Positions 16,565-24,228 of a stretch of 48,707 bases of DNA are shown piece by piece; position 1 is the stretch's first letter, and every line of letters starts with the position of its first letter. The stretch spans positions 1 to 48,707 of the forward strand of contig JAFSAM010000078.1 of NCBI GenBank assembly GCA_017441005.1, written 5' to 3'. Source of the stretch: Clostridia bacterium (GTDB lineage: Bacteria > Bacillota > Clostridia > Oscillospirales > CAG-272). The notes under the pieces were generated by a model that saw only the letters and a program-made list of their open reading frames with translations, searched no databases and was not told the DNA's origin. A program made the translations under genes and the position numbers.

Positions 16565-18394
16565 TCAGTTGCCCCTTCTCTTCTGAGCCTCTGCTTTAAG
16601 GCGGAGCTCGGTGTTGAGAATGCGCTTGCGGAGACGGATGCTCTTCGGAGTAACCTCGATAAGCTCGTCGTCGCTTATAAATTCGATCGCTTCCTCAAGG
16701 CTCATGACCTTGGGAGTAACAAGTCTCAATGCCTCGTCAGCACCCGTGGAACGGATAGCGGTCAAATGCTTTTTCTTACATACGTTTACGGTAATATCGC
16801 CCATTTTGGGGTTTTCACCGACGATCATACCCTCGTATACCTCTGTCGCGGGACCGATGAACATAACACCTCTGTCCTGCGCGTTAAACAAACCGTAGGA
16901 GGTAGACTCGCCCGCCTCGTGAGCAACGAGAGAACCCGTGTAACGGAGAGTGATATCACCCTTGTAGGGCTGATAGCCGTCAAAAAGGCTGTTGATGATA
17001 CCCTCGCCTCTCGTATCGGTCAGAAACTCACTTCTGTAGCCGAAGAGACAGCGTGCGGGAATAACGTATTCGATCTTCATTCTGTTGCCTGAGGGATGCA
17101 TTTCGACAAGCTCGCCCTTTCTCGCCCCCAGCTTTTCCATAACCGAGCCCATACAGCTTTCGGGCACGTCGATCGAAACGCGCTCCATAGGCTCGCAGGT
17201 AACGCCGTCGATCTCCTTCATAAGAACACGGGGAGTGCTTGCACAAAGCTCATAGCCCTCACGTCTCATATTTTCAATGAGGATCGAAAGGTGCATTTCA
17301 CCTCTGCCGCTTACCTTAAAGCTGTCTGTCGTCTCGCCGTCCTCTACGTGAAGCGAAACGTCGCGAAGCAACTCCTTGTAGAGTCTGTCGCGAAGCTGAC
17401 GGGACGTAACGAATTTACCCTCTCTGCCCGCCATAGGGCTGTCGTTTACCGAGAAGGTCATTTCGAGGGTAGGCTCGCTTATTTTAACAAAGGGCAAGGG
17501 CTCGGGATTTTCGACCGATGTAATGGTATCACCGATGGTAATATCCTCAGCACCCGAGAAACAGATGATGTCTCCGCACTTTGCCTCGGTAACGGGCATT
17601 CTTCCCAGACCGTCGAACTGGTACATGGAAACTATCTTTGTCCTCTTGGGAGCAGCTTCTGTATGATAGTTGCAGATCATAACTTCCTGATTTTGCTTGA
17701 TGGTACCGCGCTCAACTCTGCCGATACCGATCCTTCCTACATACTCGTTGTAGTCGATGGAGGAAACAAGCACCTGAAGATCTTCGTCGGGCTCACCCTC
17801 GGGAGCAGGCATATATTCGAGAATGGTCTCAAAAAGAGGAACAAGGTCGGTGCCCTGCTGGAAGGGAGAAAGGCTTGCCGTACCCGCCTTACCGGAGCAG
17901 AAGATCATCGGGCTGTCAAGCTGCTCGTCGGTCGCGTTGAGGTCGATAAGAAGCTCGAGGACCTCGTCGACCACCTCGTCAAGACGTGCATCGGGCTTGT
18001 CGATCTTGTTTACGACGACGATTACTCTGTGATTGAGTTCGAGTGCCTTCTGAAGTACGAAGCGCGTCTGGGGCATAGGACCTTCAGCCGCGTCTACCAG
18101 AAGCAAAACGCCGTTTACCATTTTAAGAATACGCTCGACCTCGCCGCCGAAGTCTGCGTGTCCGGGGGTGTCGATGACGTTGATTTTTACATCCTTGTAG
18201 TGTATAGCCGTATTTTTGGCAAGAATAGTAATGCCACGCTCTTTTTCGATGGCGTTACTGTCCATAACTCTTTCTTCGGTTGCCTGATTTTCGCGATATA
18301 CACCGCCCTGCTTAAGCATCTCGTCGACAAGGGTCGTCTTACCGTGGTCAACGTGGGCAATGATCGCAATATTACGAAGGTCATTTCTTTTCAT
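16565..18394 (-). CDS. typA: Translational GTPase TypA/BipA
   Basis: 609 residues, the family's normal length. The G domain has [15 protein letters not shown] (G1), ERGITI (G2), [12 protein letters not shown] (G3) and [11 protein letters not shown] (G4); EF-G-like domains II, III and V follow, and the C-terminal domain is specific to BipA. TypA is a ribosome-binding GTPase that helps 50S assembly and stress growth, especially in the cold. It stands alone in its orientation, between the citrate operon and the Crp/ABC operon, with its own promoter. A long open frame on the opposite strand across the gene is a codon-bias shadow. Confidence 0.97.
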   Translation of the reverse strand: MKRNDLRNIAIIAHVDHGKTTLVDEMLKQGGVYRENQATEERVMDSNAIEKERGITILAKNTAIHYKDVKINVIDTPGHADFGGEVERILKMVNGVLLLVDAAEGPMPQTRFVLQKALELNHRVIVVVNKIDKPDARLDEVVDEVLELLIDLNATDEQLDSPMIFCSGKAGTASLSPFQQGTDLVPLFETILEYMPAPEGEPDEDLQVLVSSIDYNEYVGRIGIGRVERGTIKQNQEVMICNYHTEAAPKRTKIVSMYQFDGLGRMPVTEAKCGDIICFSGAEDITIGDTITSVENPEPLPFVKISEPTLEMTFSVNDSPMAGREGKFVTSRQLRDRLYKELLRDVSLHVEDGETTDSFKVSGRGEMHLSILIENMRREGYELCASTPRVLMKEIDGVTCEPMERVSIDVPESCMGSVMEKLGARKGELVEMHPSGNRMKIEYVIPARCLFGYRSEFLTDTRGEGIINSLFDGYQPYKGDITLRYTGSLVAHEAGESTSYGLFNAQDRGVMFIGPATEVYEGMIVGENPKMGDITVNVCKKKHLTAIRSTGADEALRLVTPKVMSLEEAIEFISDDELIEVTPKSIRLRKRILNTELRLKAEAQKRRGN

Positions 18395-18452
18395 TAAACA
18401 ATTACCTGCCTATCTCTGCAATTCTTTTTAGCTTATTTTTCAACAATTTTAT

Positions 18453-18481
18453 ATTATATAACATTTTTTCCGAATTTACAA
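18453..18481 (-). promoter_or_regulatory. Sigma-A promoter of typA
   Basis: Minus strand TTGTAA (18476-18481) and perfect TATAAT (18453-18458), 17 bases apart, leaving a 5' leader of about 50 bases. Confidence 0.65.
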
Positions 18482-18570
18482 CAGTTTACACAAAATTTGT
18501 TATATTTTTTTGTCTAAAAACCCCCGCTTGCAATTCAAAAAAATTATTCAAACAATATTGTCAATACCGC

Positions 18571-18599
18571 TTGACAAAAATCGATACATGGTATATAAT
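18571..18599 (+). promoter_or_regulatory. Consensus sigma-A promoter of the Crp/ABC operon
   Basis: TTGACA (18571-18576), 17-base spacer, TATAAT (18594-18599): a perfect match to the housekeeping consensus. A promoter this strong usually needs a repressor to control it, which fits the inverted repeat immediately downstream. Confidence 0.9.
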
Positions 18600-18611
18600 T
18601 ATCACGAAAAC

Positions 18612-18637
18612 AAAAGTGTATCATTTGAGACACTTTT
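18612..18637. promoter_or_regulatory. Inverted repeat operator after the Crp/ABC promoter
   Basis: AAAAGTGT and ACACTTTT are perfect 8-bp arms around a 10-base spacer, centred about 18 bases downstream of the predicted start of transcription. The GTGT...ACAC core resembles Crp/Fnr-type half-sites (TGTGA, TTGAT) in layout, though with a longer spacer. As the first gene encodes a Crp/Fnr protein, negative autoregulation by roadblock or by blocking polymerase is the likely use. Confidence 0.65.
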
Positions 18638-18659
18638 TAACCCGCAAAAAAAGGAAGTG

Positions 18660-19349
18660 ATGAGGACGGAAAAGACAAACAGACAGGACAGAAAAGAAAT
18701 ATTTGAATTATTCGCCTCGTCGCCCTTGTTCAGGGGGGCATCGAAGGAAAGCATCGATTATGCTATAGACTGCAGCTCTGTTTCGGAATGCAAAAAGGGC
18801 GAAAGGATCGAATCCGAAAGCTCTTGCTTGTTCATCATTTTGAGCGGAACGGCATCGGTAGTCGGCATCTCGAAAACGCAGACGGTCATTTTGAACACAC
18901 TGAAAAAAGGCAGAGTGTTCGGCATGGCTTCCCTGTTCGGAGAGAAATGCGGCACCACCGCTATAGTCGCGGGAGAAAGCTGTGTATACGCTGTGATCAC
19001 ACAGGAAGTGATCGAAGAACTGTTGAAAAGAGATATCGGCTTTACCAAAAACTATATCTGCTTTTTGTCTGACAAGATACGCTTCCTCAATAAGAAGATC
19101 GCGTTTTTCACGTCGGGAAAGACAGAGAAGAAATTAGCCGGATACCTACTCTCACTCCCCTTGGAAAACAACGAGATAAGGCTCGAGATGAATATGTCGT
19201 CTCTGGCAAAAAATCTTGATATGGGCAGAGCATCCCTCTACAGAGCGTTCGATGCGCTCGAAGAAAACGGCTTCATCAAGAGAACAAACAACATCGTAAA
19301 AATTACTTCCCCGGAAGAATTCAGAAAAATTTATGGAGAAACATTATGA
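18660..19349 (+). CDS. Crp/Fnr family transcriptional regulator
   Basis: 229 residues: a cyclic-nucleotide-binding-like beta roll (about 15-130), a long dimer helix, and a C-terminal Crp-type winged helix (MNMSSLAKNLDMGRASLYRAF as recognition motif). The FNR pattern of clustered N-terminal cysteines is absent, but six cysteines are spread through the sensor part, leaving redox or metal sensing open. Phosphate-cassette residues for cAMP are not evident. ATG 18660 follows AAGGAAG; an upstream in-frame start at 18510 would include the promoter and is rejected. The stop overlaps the ABC substrate-binding protein start by four bases, so regulator and transporter are one unit. Confidence 0.9.
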   Translation: MRTEKTNRQDRKEIFELFASSPLFRGASKESIDYAIDCSSVSECKKGERIESESSCLFIILSGTASVVGISKTQTVILNTLKKGRVFGMASLFGEKCGTTAIVAGESCVYAVITQEVIEELLKRDIGFTKNYICFLSDKIRFLNKKIAFFTSGKTEKKLAGYLLSLPLENNEIRLEMNMSSLAKNLDMGRASLYRAFDALEENGFIKRTNNIVKITSPEEFRKIYGETL

Positions 19350-20434
19350 AAAAGAAAAGAATTTTTAGCTTACTTCTCGCGCTTGTAATGGCGCTGTCCG
19401 TATTCGCGCTCGCTTCTTGCGGAAACGAAGAAACCAAGACCGATGAACAAAACGAAACAGAGGCAAAAACAGAGGGCGAAACCGTAGCCGAAACGACCGA
19501 AGAGACGGCAGAGGAAACGACGGCAGAAACCGAAAAGGTTACCGAAGAAAAGCCCGAAAGCATCCGTGTGATCACACTCGCAGGTCCTACGGGTATGGGT
19601 ATGGCAAAGCTCATTGAGGACGATGCAAACGGAAATGCACGTTATGACTATGAGTTCGAGATCGCGTCCGCTCCCGACCAGGTAAGCCCCGAGGTCATCA
19701 AGGGCAATTACGATATCGCCGCTGTCCCCGTAAACCTTGCATCCGTTTTGTATAACAAGACAGAGGGCAAGCTTCAGGTAGCCGGCGTCAACACACTCGG
19801 CGTACTTTATATGCTCGAAAACGGCAACACCGTCAACAGCGTAGCCGATCTGAAGGGCAAGACGATATATGCTACAGGTATGGGCGCAAACCCCGAATAT
19901 GTGCTCAGATATATCCTCAAGGCGAACAACATCGATCCCGATAAGGACGTTACCATCGAGTTTCTTTCCGAGCACGCAGAGCTTGCGGCAAAGCTGAAGA
20001 CAAATGCTGTTGCGATAGGTATGCTCCCCGAGCCCCAGGTTACAGCGGCAATGACGGGCAGCGAGGTCAGAATCGCCCTCGACCTTACAGAGGAGTGGAA
20101 CAAGGTCTCCGACTATCAGCTCGTTCAGGGTTGTATCATCGTTAGAAAAGAGTTTGCGGAAAAGTATCCGACAGCCTTGGCAGAATTCCTCGAGGAATAC
20201 AAGGCATCGGTCGACTACGTAAACGCTAACCCCAAGGATGCATCGGCGCTCATCGAAAAGGCGGGCATCATCCCCAAGGCGGCAGTCGCGGAAAAGGCAA
20301 TTCCGAACTGTAATATATGCCTCATCACGGGCGATGATATGAAGAATGCCGTTTCGGAAATGCTAAGCGTCCTCTTCGAGGCAAACAAGACGTCCGTAGG
20401 CGGAAAGCTCCCCGACGATGGATTCTATAATTAA
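19346..20434 (+). CDS. ABC transporter substrate-binding lipoprotein (NitT/TauT type)
   Basis: 362 residues. The signal peptide ends in ALASC (lipid anchor Cys25). A Thr/Glu-rich linker to about residue 72 is followed by a periplasmic-binding-protein fold beginning SIRVITLAGPTGMGMAKL and including ADLKGKTIYATGMGANPEYVLRYIL, the usual signature of SsuA/TauA/ThiY-like proteins. Such proteins capture sulfonates, nitrate, pyrimidine precursors and similar small compounds; the ligand cannot be told here. Start overlaps the Crp gene and the end overlaps the permease by 17 bases. Confidence 0.88.
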   Translation: MKKKRIFSLLLALVMALSVFALASCGNEETKTDEQNETEAKTEGETVAETTEETAEETTAETEKVTEEKPESIRVITLAGPTGMGMAKLIEDDANGNARYDYEFEIASAPDQVSPEVIKGNYDIAAVPVNLASVLYNKTEGKLQVAGVNTLGVLYMLENGNTVNSVADLKGKTIYATGMGANPEYVLRYILKANNIDPDKDVTIEFLSEHAELAAKLKTNAVAIGMLPEPQVTAAMTGSEVRIALDLTEEWNKVSDYQLVQGCIIVRKEFAEKYPTALAEFLEEYKASVDYVNANPKDASALIEKAGIIPKAAVAEKAIPNCNICLITGDDMKNAVSEMLSVLFEANKTSVGGKLPDDGFYN

Positions 20435-21203
20435 CAGAATACCCAAACCGGTAAGGACCTTAACAGTCCTTACTTTTTGGGTTATGGTATGGCAGCTTGT
20501 CGCCGTAGTGATAGACGAGGGCATTATCCTTCCCTCCCCGCTCGAGGTTGCAAAAAGACTTGTCGGGCTCGGAAGCGAAAAGGCTTTTTACGAGACCATT
20601 CTCAATTCCGTTTATAATATAATTTCCGGCTTTTTAACAGCCGTTTCTATAGGCGTAGTTTTGGGCATAGTCACAGCCAAGATAAGGATAGCAGACGAGC
20701 TTTTGTCTCCCCTCCTTTCGATCGTAAAGGCAACCCCCGTCGCTTCGTTTATCATATTGGCTTTATACTGGATAGATGATAAAAACAGCGTACCTCCTTT
20801 TATAGCATTTCTGATGGTGCTCCCCATAATACACGGCAACGTGTCCGAGGGACTGAAAAGCACGCCGAAGGAACTGCTCGAGATGGCAAAGGTCTATAGA
20901 CTTTCCTTCACCAAGCGTCTGACAAAGCTCTATTTCCCCTCCATTCTTCCCTACTTTACAGCAGGCATAAAGATTTCTATGGGGCTTGCCTGGAAGGCAG
21001 GAGTCGCGGCAGAGGTCATCGCTTATGCAAGGAATACCATCGGATTTAAGATCTTAGCAGGCAAAAACAATCTTGAAATGACAGACGTTTTCGCCTGGAC
21101 GGTAGTTTTGATAGCAATAAGCGTACTGCTCGAAAAGGCTGTTATAATACTGATAGGACGGCTTAGCGCAAGGAAAGAGCGTAGGGAGGTGTCGGCAAGA
21201 TGA
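20418..21203 (+). CDS. ABC transporter permease (SsuC/TauC type)
   Basis: 261 residues with about six membrane segments. Family landmarks: VMVWQLVAVVIDEGIILPSP at the N-terminus, SGFLTAVSIGVVLGI in the second segment, and the EAA loop ELLEMAKVYRLSFTKRLTKLYFP, which docks onto the ATPase. It forms the channel of the importer with the SBP upstream and the ATPase downstream. The coding region overlaps both neighbours (17 and 4 bases), so translation is coupled. Confidence 0.9.
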   Translation: MDSIINRIPKPVRTLTVLTFWVMVWQLVAVVIDEGIILPSPLEVAKRLVGLGSEKAFYETILNSVYNIISGFLTAVSIGVVLGIVTAKIRIADELLSPLLSIVKATPVASFIILALYWIDDKNSVPPFIAFLMVLPIIHGNVSEGLKSTPKELLEMAKVYRLSFTKRLTKLYFPSILPYFTAGIKISMGLAWKAGVAAEVIAYARNTIGFKILAGKNNLEMTDVFAWTVVLIAISVLLEKAVIILIGRLSARKERREVSAR

Positions 21204-21769
21204 GGATAACCGATTTAGCCAAGAGCTTCGGCAAGAAAAAATTATTCGAAGGCTTTACGCTTACCGTTCCGAAGAGTGGTATCATTGCCCTGAAAGGAGA
21301 ATCCGGAAGCGGCAAGACGACCCTTTTACGCATCATCGCAGGACTCGACAAAAAGTTTTCGGGCAATATCGACTATGAGGGCATACAAAGAATATCGTAT
21401 GTTTTTCAGGAGCCCCGCCTCATCCCCGGCTGTACAGCCCTCGAAAACGTATCCCTCCCCCTCGGCAATACAAATGAGGCAAAGGAAAAGGCAAGAGAGT
21501 GGCTGATAAGGGTAGGACTCGAAAACGACCTCGATACTTATCCCGACGAATTATCGGGAGGTATGAAGATGCGTGTAGCTTTTGCGCGTGCCATGGCTTA
21601 TGACGGAGATATACTCCTGCTCGACGAGGCGTTCAACGGCATCGACGAGGCAAGAACCGAAACCATTATGGATATGGTAAAGGAGTATGCCGAAAATAAG
21701 CCCTGCATACTCGTAACCCATAACCAATCCCACCTCGACTACCTCGACTGCAAGATCGTGGAAATATAA
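21200..21769 (+). CDS. ABC transporter ATP-binding protein, compact
   Basis: 189 residues with every catalytic motif: Walker A GESGSGKTT (31-39), Q-loop FQEPRL, signature LSGGM, Walker B DILLLDEAF and the switch His in LVTHNQ. Relatives such as SsuB or TauB run to about 240-260 residues, so this copy lacks the usual C-terminal extension and ends just after the last strand (KIVEI). It looks complete rather than broken, since the frame ends close to a terminator and the core is intact. It powers uptake by the SBP/permease pair. Confidence 0.9.
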   Translation: MRITDLAKSFGKKKLFEGFTLTVPKSGIIALKGESGSGKTTLLRIIAGLDKKFSGNIDYEGIQRISYVFQEPRLIPGCTALENVSLPLGNTNEAKEKAREWLIRVGLENDLDTYPDELSGGMKMRVAFARAMAYDGDILLLDEAFNGIDEARTETIMDMVKEYAENKPCILVTHNQSHLDYLDCKIVEI

Positions 21770-21845
21770 AAACGCATGCAACAAAAAGCTATCATAGCAT
21801 CAATACACCGTATAGACTGCAGTTGAACCGTATAACTAAAACACA

Positions 21846-21880
21846 ATCCCCCTTGTGAATCCGATCACAGGGGGATATTT
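21846..21880 (+). terminator. Terminator of the Crp/ABC operon
   Basis: ATCCCCCTTGTGA pairs with TCACAGGGGGAT around a short loop, followed by a T-rich run. It closes the operon about 75 bases after the ATPase stop. Confidence 0.85.
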
Positions 21881-21889
21881 TTGCGAAAA

Positions 21890-22260
21890 ACACCGGCTAA
21901 GCCGGGGAGTCCAAAAGACACTTTTGCCGATAAGCAAAAACAAATAAAGGAAAAAGCGTAGATGTGCTTGTGCCAAAGGCTCCCTACCACGGGAACCCCC
22001 AAACCTCGACAAGCTCGGTTCGGGGAACCCCTACCACGGGAACCCCCAAGGCTCCCTCCGGGAGGGAGCTGGATTTTGCGAAGCAAAAGACTGAGGGAGA
22101 GTGCGAGATAAACGAGTTTGCACAAGCTAAAACATCACGCAGACTCATTCCACCGCTAACATAATGACCTCCATCTGATGAGGGAGGTGGATCGCCGCTG
22201 TACAAATAATGGGTAATATTTTACAGTGGCGGCGAGACGGAGGGAGAGAAAAAACAAAAA
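21890..22260. repeat. Gene-free palindromic repeat region
   Basis: No supported gene. It is made of short hairpin modules: CCGGCTAAGCCGG (21893-21905), a direct repeat of CCCTACCACGGGAACCCCCA at 21982 and 22029, GCTCCCTC/GAGGGAGC (22051-22069), TTTTGC-GAA-GCAAAA (22074-22088) and ACCTCC/GGAGGT (22167-22188). A related GC-rich set closes the window at 48470-48707 and shares the word GAGTTTGCACAA. This resembles the dispersed intergenic palindromic or MITE-like repeats often seen in clostridial genomes; no transposase is present. Confidence 0.6.
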
Positions 22261-22337
22261 GATTTGTGCAAATAATTATGCCCTATCCCCCTACAGGCAG
22301 TTATTTACTCTCATAACACAAAAAATCATAAAAAACC

Positions 22338-22366
22338 TTGAAAAAACGCATTATCGGTTGTATAAT
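22338..22366 (+). promoter_or_regulatory. Sigma-A promoter of the two-repeat lipoprotein
   Basis: TTGAAA (22338-22343), 17-base spacer, perfect TATAAT (22361-22366). It leaves a leader of about 100 bases. Confidence 0.8.
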
Positions 22367-22374
22367 GATATCAA

Positions 22375-22398
22375 TCAAACTATACCGATATAGTTTGA
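22375..22398. promoter_or_regulatory. Perfect 24-bp inverted repeat at the lipoprotein transcription start
   Basis: TCAAACTATA and TATAGTTTGA are perfect 10-bp arms around CCGA, starting about eight bases after the -10. It can be an operator in DNA or the first hairpin of the mRNA leader. There is no T tract after it. Confidence 0.6.
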
Positions 22399-22399
22399 C

Positions 22400-22446
22400 C
22401 GCAGTCTAAGCTGCGTTTTTCGGTGTGTGCAGCTTCGGTTTGCACA
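22400..22446 (+). promoter_or_regulatory. Candidate transcription attenuator in the lipoprotein leader
   Basis: A short hairpin CGCAG/CTGCG (22400-22404, 22411-22415) is followed at once by TTTTT, a weak intrinsic terminator. A second hairpin is TGTGCA/TGCACA (22426-22431, 22441-22446). AAGCTGC (22408-22414) is exactly complementary to GCAGCTT (22429-22435); that pairing would destroy both hairpins. Mutually exclusive pairings like this are the hallmark of an attenuator, but the stems are short. Confidence 0.4.
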
Positions 22447-22475
22447 TAATAATATTTATTTTGGAGGAACAAAAG

Positions 22476-23348
22476 ATGAAAAAATTTACAGCCCTTCTTC
22501 TCGTAATGATGCTGATTTTTACACTTGCAGCATGCGGCGGAGAAACAACATCCGATAATAACGATGACAAAGGCAAAACAGAAAACAATAAGATTACTTT
22601 TACCGAGGTCGTTGCAGTTGACAATACTGAATGCTTGATCAAGATCACAGGTATTGATCCCGATAATATGTGGGGATATAGCTTAAACGCACAGCTCGAA
22701 AACAAATCGGCAGATAAAACATATATGTTTACTGTAGACAGTGCGGCAATCAACGGTGTTCAATGCGATCCTTTCTTTGCATCGGAGGTTGCTGCCGGTA
22801 AGAAAGACAATACAAGCATCAGTTTTTCGGGTGATGATCTAAAAGAAAACGGAGTTGGTGATTATACCGATATTGAGCTGACCTTCCGTGTTTATGATAA
22901 CAACAATTGGGAAGCCGAAGATGTAGTAAAAGAAACAGTACATATCTATCCTTACGGAGAGGATAAGGCGGTTAAATTCGAAAGAGAAGCACAGACTACC
23001 GATAATGTGATCCTCGACAACGAATATGTTACTGTAATTGTAACAGGCTATGAGGAGGATGAAATATGGGGATATTCCGCAAAGCTGTTTTTGATCAACA
23101 AAACCGATAAGGAAGTAATGTTTAGCGTTAATGAGGCTTCTGTAAACGGTTTTATGGCAGACCCCTTTTATGCAACGTCTGTTTTAGCCGGTAAATGTAA
23201 ATTCAGCTCGATGACTTGGTCTGACTCTACATTTGAAGAAAACGGTATTACCGCCGTTGAAGAAATCGAGTTCAATTTACGTGCATACGATTACGATGAT
23301 TGGACAGCAACCGATTTCGCTAACGAAAAGATTACTTTGAATCCTTAA
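22476..23348 (+). CDS. Lipoprotein with two tandem beta-domain repeats (uncharacterised)
   Basis: 290 residues. The signal peptide ends in LAAC (Cys20), then a short acidic linker. Residues about 42-157 and 175-290 are two copies of one domain: each has an IWGY/MWGY motif, an NK-x-D-K segment, VNGFMADPF/INGVQCDPF, an A-x-xVLAGK-like turn, EENG/KENG, and a final YD-x-D/N-W-x-A. I do not recognise a function; the fold is presumably all-beta and exposed on the cell surface. GGAGG precedes ATG 22476 by about eight bases. It is a single-gene unit between its own promoter with a structured leader and a strong terminator. Confidence 0.85.
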   Translation: MKKFTALLLVMMLIFTLAACGGETTSDNNDDKGKTENNKITFTEVVAVDNTECLIKITGIDPDNMWGYSLNAQLENKSADKTYMFTVDSAAINGVQCDPFFASEVAAGKKDNTSISFSGDDLKENGVGDYTDIELTFRVYDNNNWEAEDVVKETVHIYPYGEDKAVKFEREAQTTDNVILDNEYVTVIVTGYEEDEIWGYSAKLFLINKTDKEVMFSVNEASVNGFMADPFYATSVLAGKCKFSSMTWSDSTFEENGITAVEEIEFNLRAYDYDDWTATDFANEKITLNP

Positions 23349-23380
23349 ACCTCGACAAGTTTTATATTCAATAGAACACA

Positions 23381-23419
23381 AAAAAGCTGTTGTTACCCTA
23401 CCGTAACAACAGCTTTTTT
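23381..23419. terminator. Bidirectional terminator after the lipoprotein
   Basis: AAAAAGCTGTTGTTAC and GTAACAACAGCTTTTT form a perfect stem with a 6-base loop, with A and T tracts on both sides. It can serve the lipoprotein gene and the convergent small gene. Confidence 0.95.
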
Positions 23420-23476
23420 CGATTCAATTATACCCATGAAAACCAATTTCATCATAGTCAGTACGCAACACCAACA

Positions 23477-23989
23477 CTATGATATCACTTCACAGCCTAA
23501 AACATATGGAGATAGTCCATCCTGATATTTTTTTATCGTTTTATCATAATATTTAAGATAATTCTCATCTTGTTTTTCTATCATATCGTTTTGCCACTCG
23601 CGCACTCCTTCAATCATTCCGCGGCAAAAAATGTGTATATCTATGTTCAAAGCACCATTTATTATGTTGTTATGCGCAAAAACACTATCGGACAGAATAA
23701 AAACTATTCTAGAATAATTCGCATTTTTATTCTTCTTTGGATCTGGAATAGTAGACCCTTGATGCAAAACCGAACACCGAAACCAATAACAATCCAGTGA
23801 CGTAAGGTTACTCTTTATTTTTGAATAGGCATATTCATCATACCATTTTTTATACTTTTCGCCAGAAGCAGTTCCGTCATCCGACTGAATTGCTCCACAA
23901 ATATCCGGAAGAGACAAAGAACAATGCAGAGCAATAAGGTATAATTTGTTTGAAAGTGCCGACTCAATTTCATTCAATAAATCATTCAT
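23477..23989 (-). CDS. Uncharacterised HEPN-like protein, 170 aa
   Basis: 170 residues, mostly helical, with the motifs SLPDICGAIQSDDG, KYKKWYDEY, DCYWFRCSVLHQGS and an ending with no membrane or signal segment. Small bacterial proteins with the LPDIC ... CY-x-x-RCS-x-LHQGS pattern are common and unnamed. The segment Arg71-CSVL-His76 has the R-x4-H spacing of HEPN ribonuclease-type domains, although the polar residue that often follows the Arg is Cys here, so nuclease activity is only a possibility. The gene is solitary, AT-rich upstream, and isolated by perfect terminators on both sides. The start ATG 23989 follows GAGG. It may be a cargo gene gained by transfer. Confidence 0.7.
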   Translation of the reverse strand: MNDLLNEIESALSNKLYLIALHCSLSLPDICGAIQSDDGTASGEKYKKWYDEYAYSKIKSNLTSLDCYWFRCSVLHQGSTIPDPKKNKNANYSRIVFILSDSVFAHNNIINGALNIDIHIFCRGMIEGVREWQNDMIEKQDENYLKYYDKTIKKYQDGLSPYVLGCEVIS

Positions 23990-24166
23990 ATACCAAACCT
24001 CAATCGTAATAACATAAATACAACTACACGTTTCATATTATTTACCTCTCTTTTCGTACTGCTAATTACTAAACACAATATACCAATAAAATTTTACATA
24101 TTTTTACAAAAAATATCAATATACGCATTCCACATAAAAGATTGCACAATATTGGCTTTTTTACAC

Positions 24167-24208
24167 AAAATGCGAGGCACACTTCGGTTGAAGTGTGCCT
24201 CGCATTTT
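24167..24208. terminator. Bidirectional terminator after the MFS gene
   Basis: AAAATGCGAGGCACACTTC and its exact complement form a 19-bp stem with a GGTT loop and A/T tracts on both sides, among the longest perfect stems in the window. Confidence 0.95.
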
Positions 24209-24228
24209 TATATCGTTATCAATCTAAA

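Noticed and set aside
17096..18397. 433-residue open frame opposite typA
   Set aside because: It mirrors typA over its whole length, has no recognisable motif or own promoter, and arises from codon bias of the real gene.
21964..22205. Short open frames in the repeat region as small genes
   Set aside because: They are read through palindromes and a direct repeat, with no ribosome sites.
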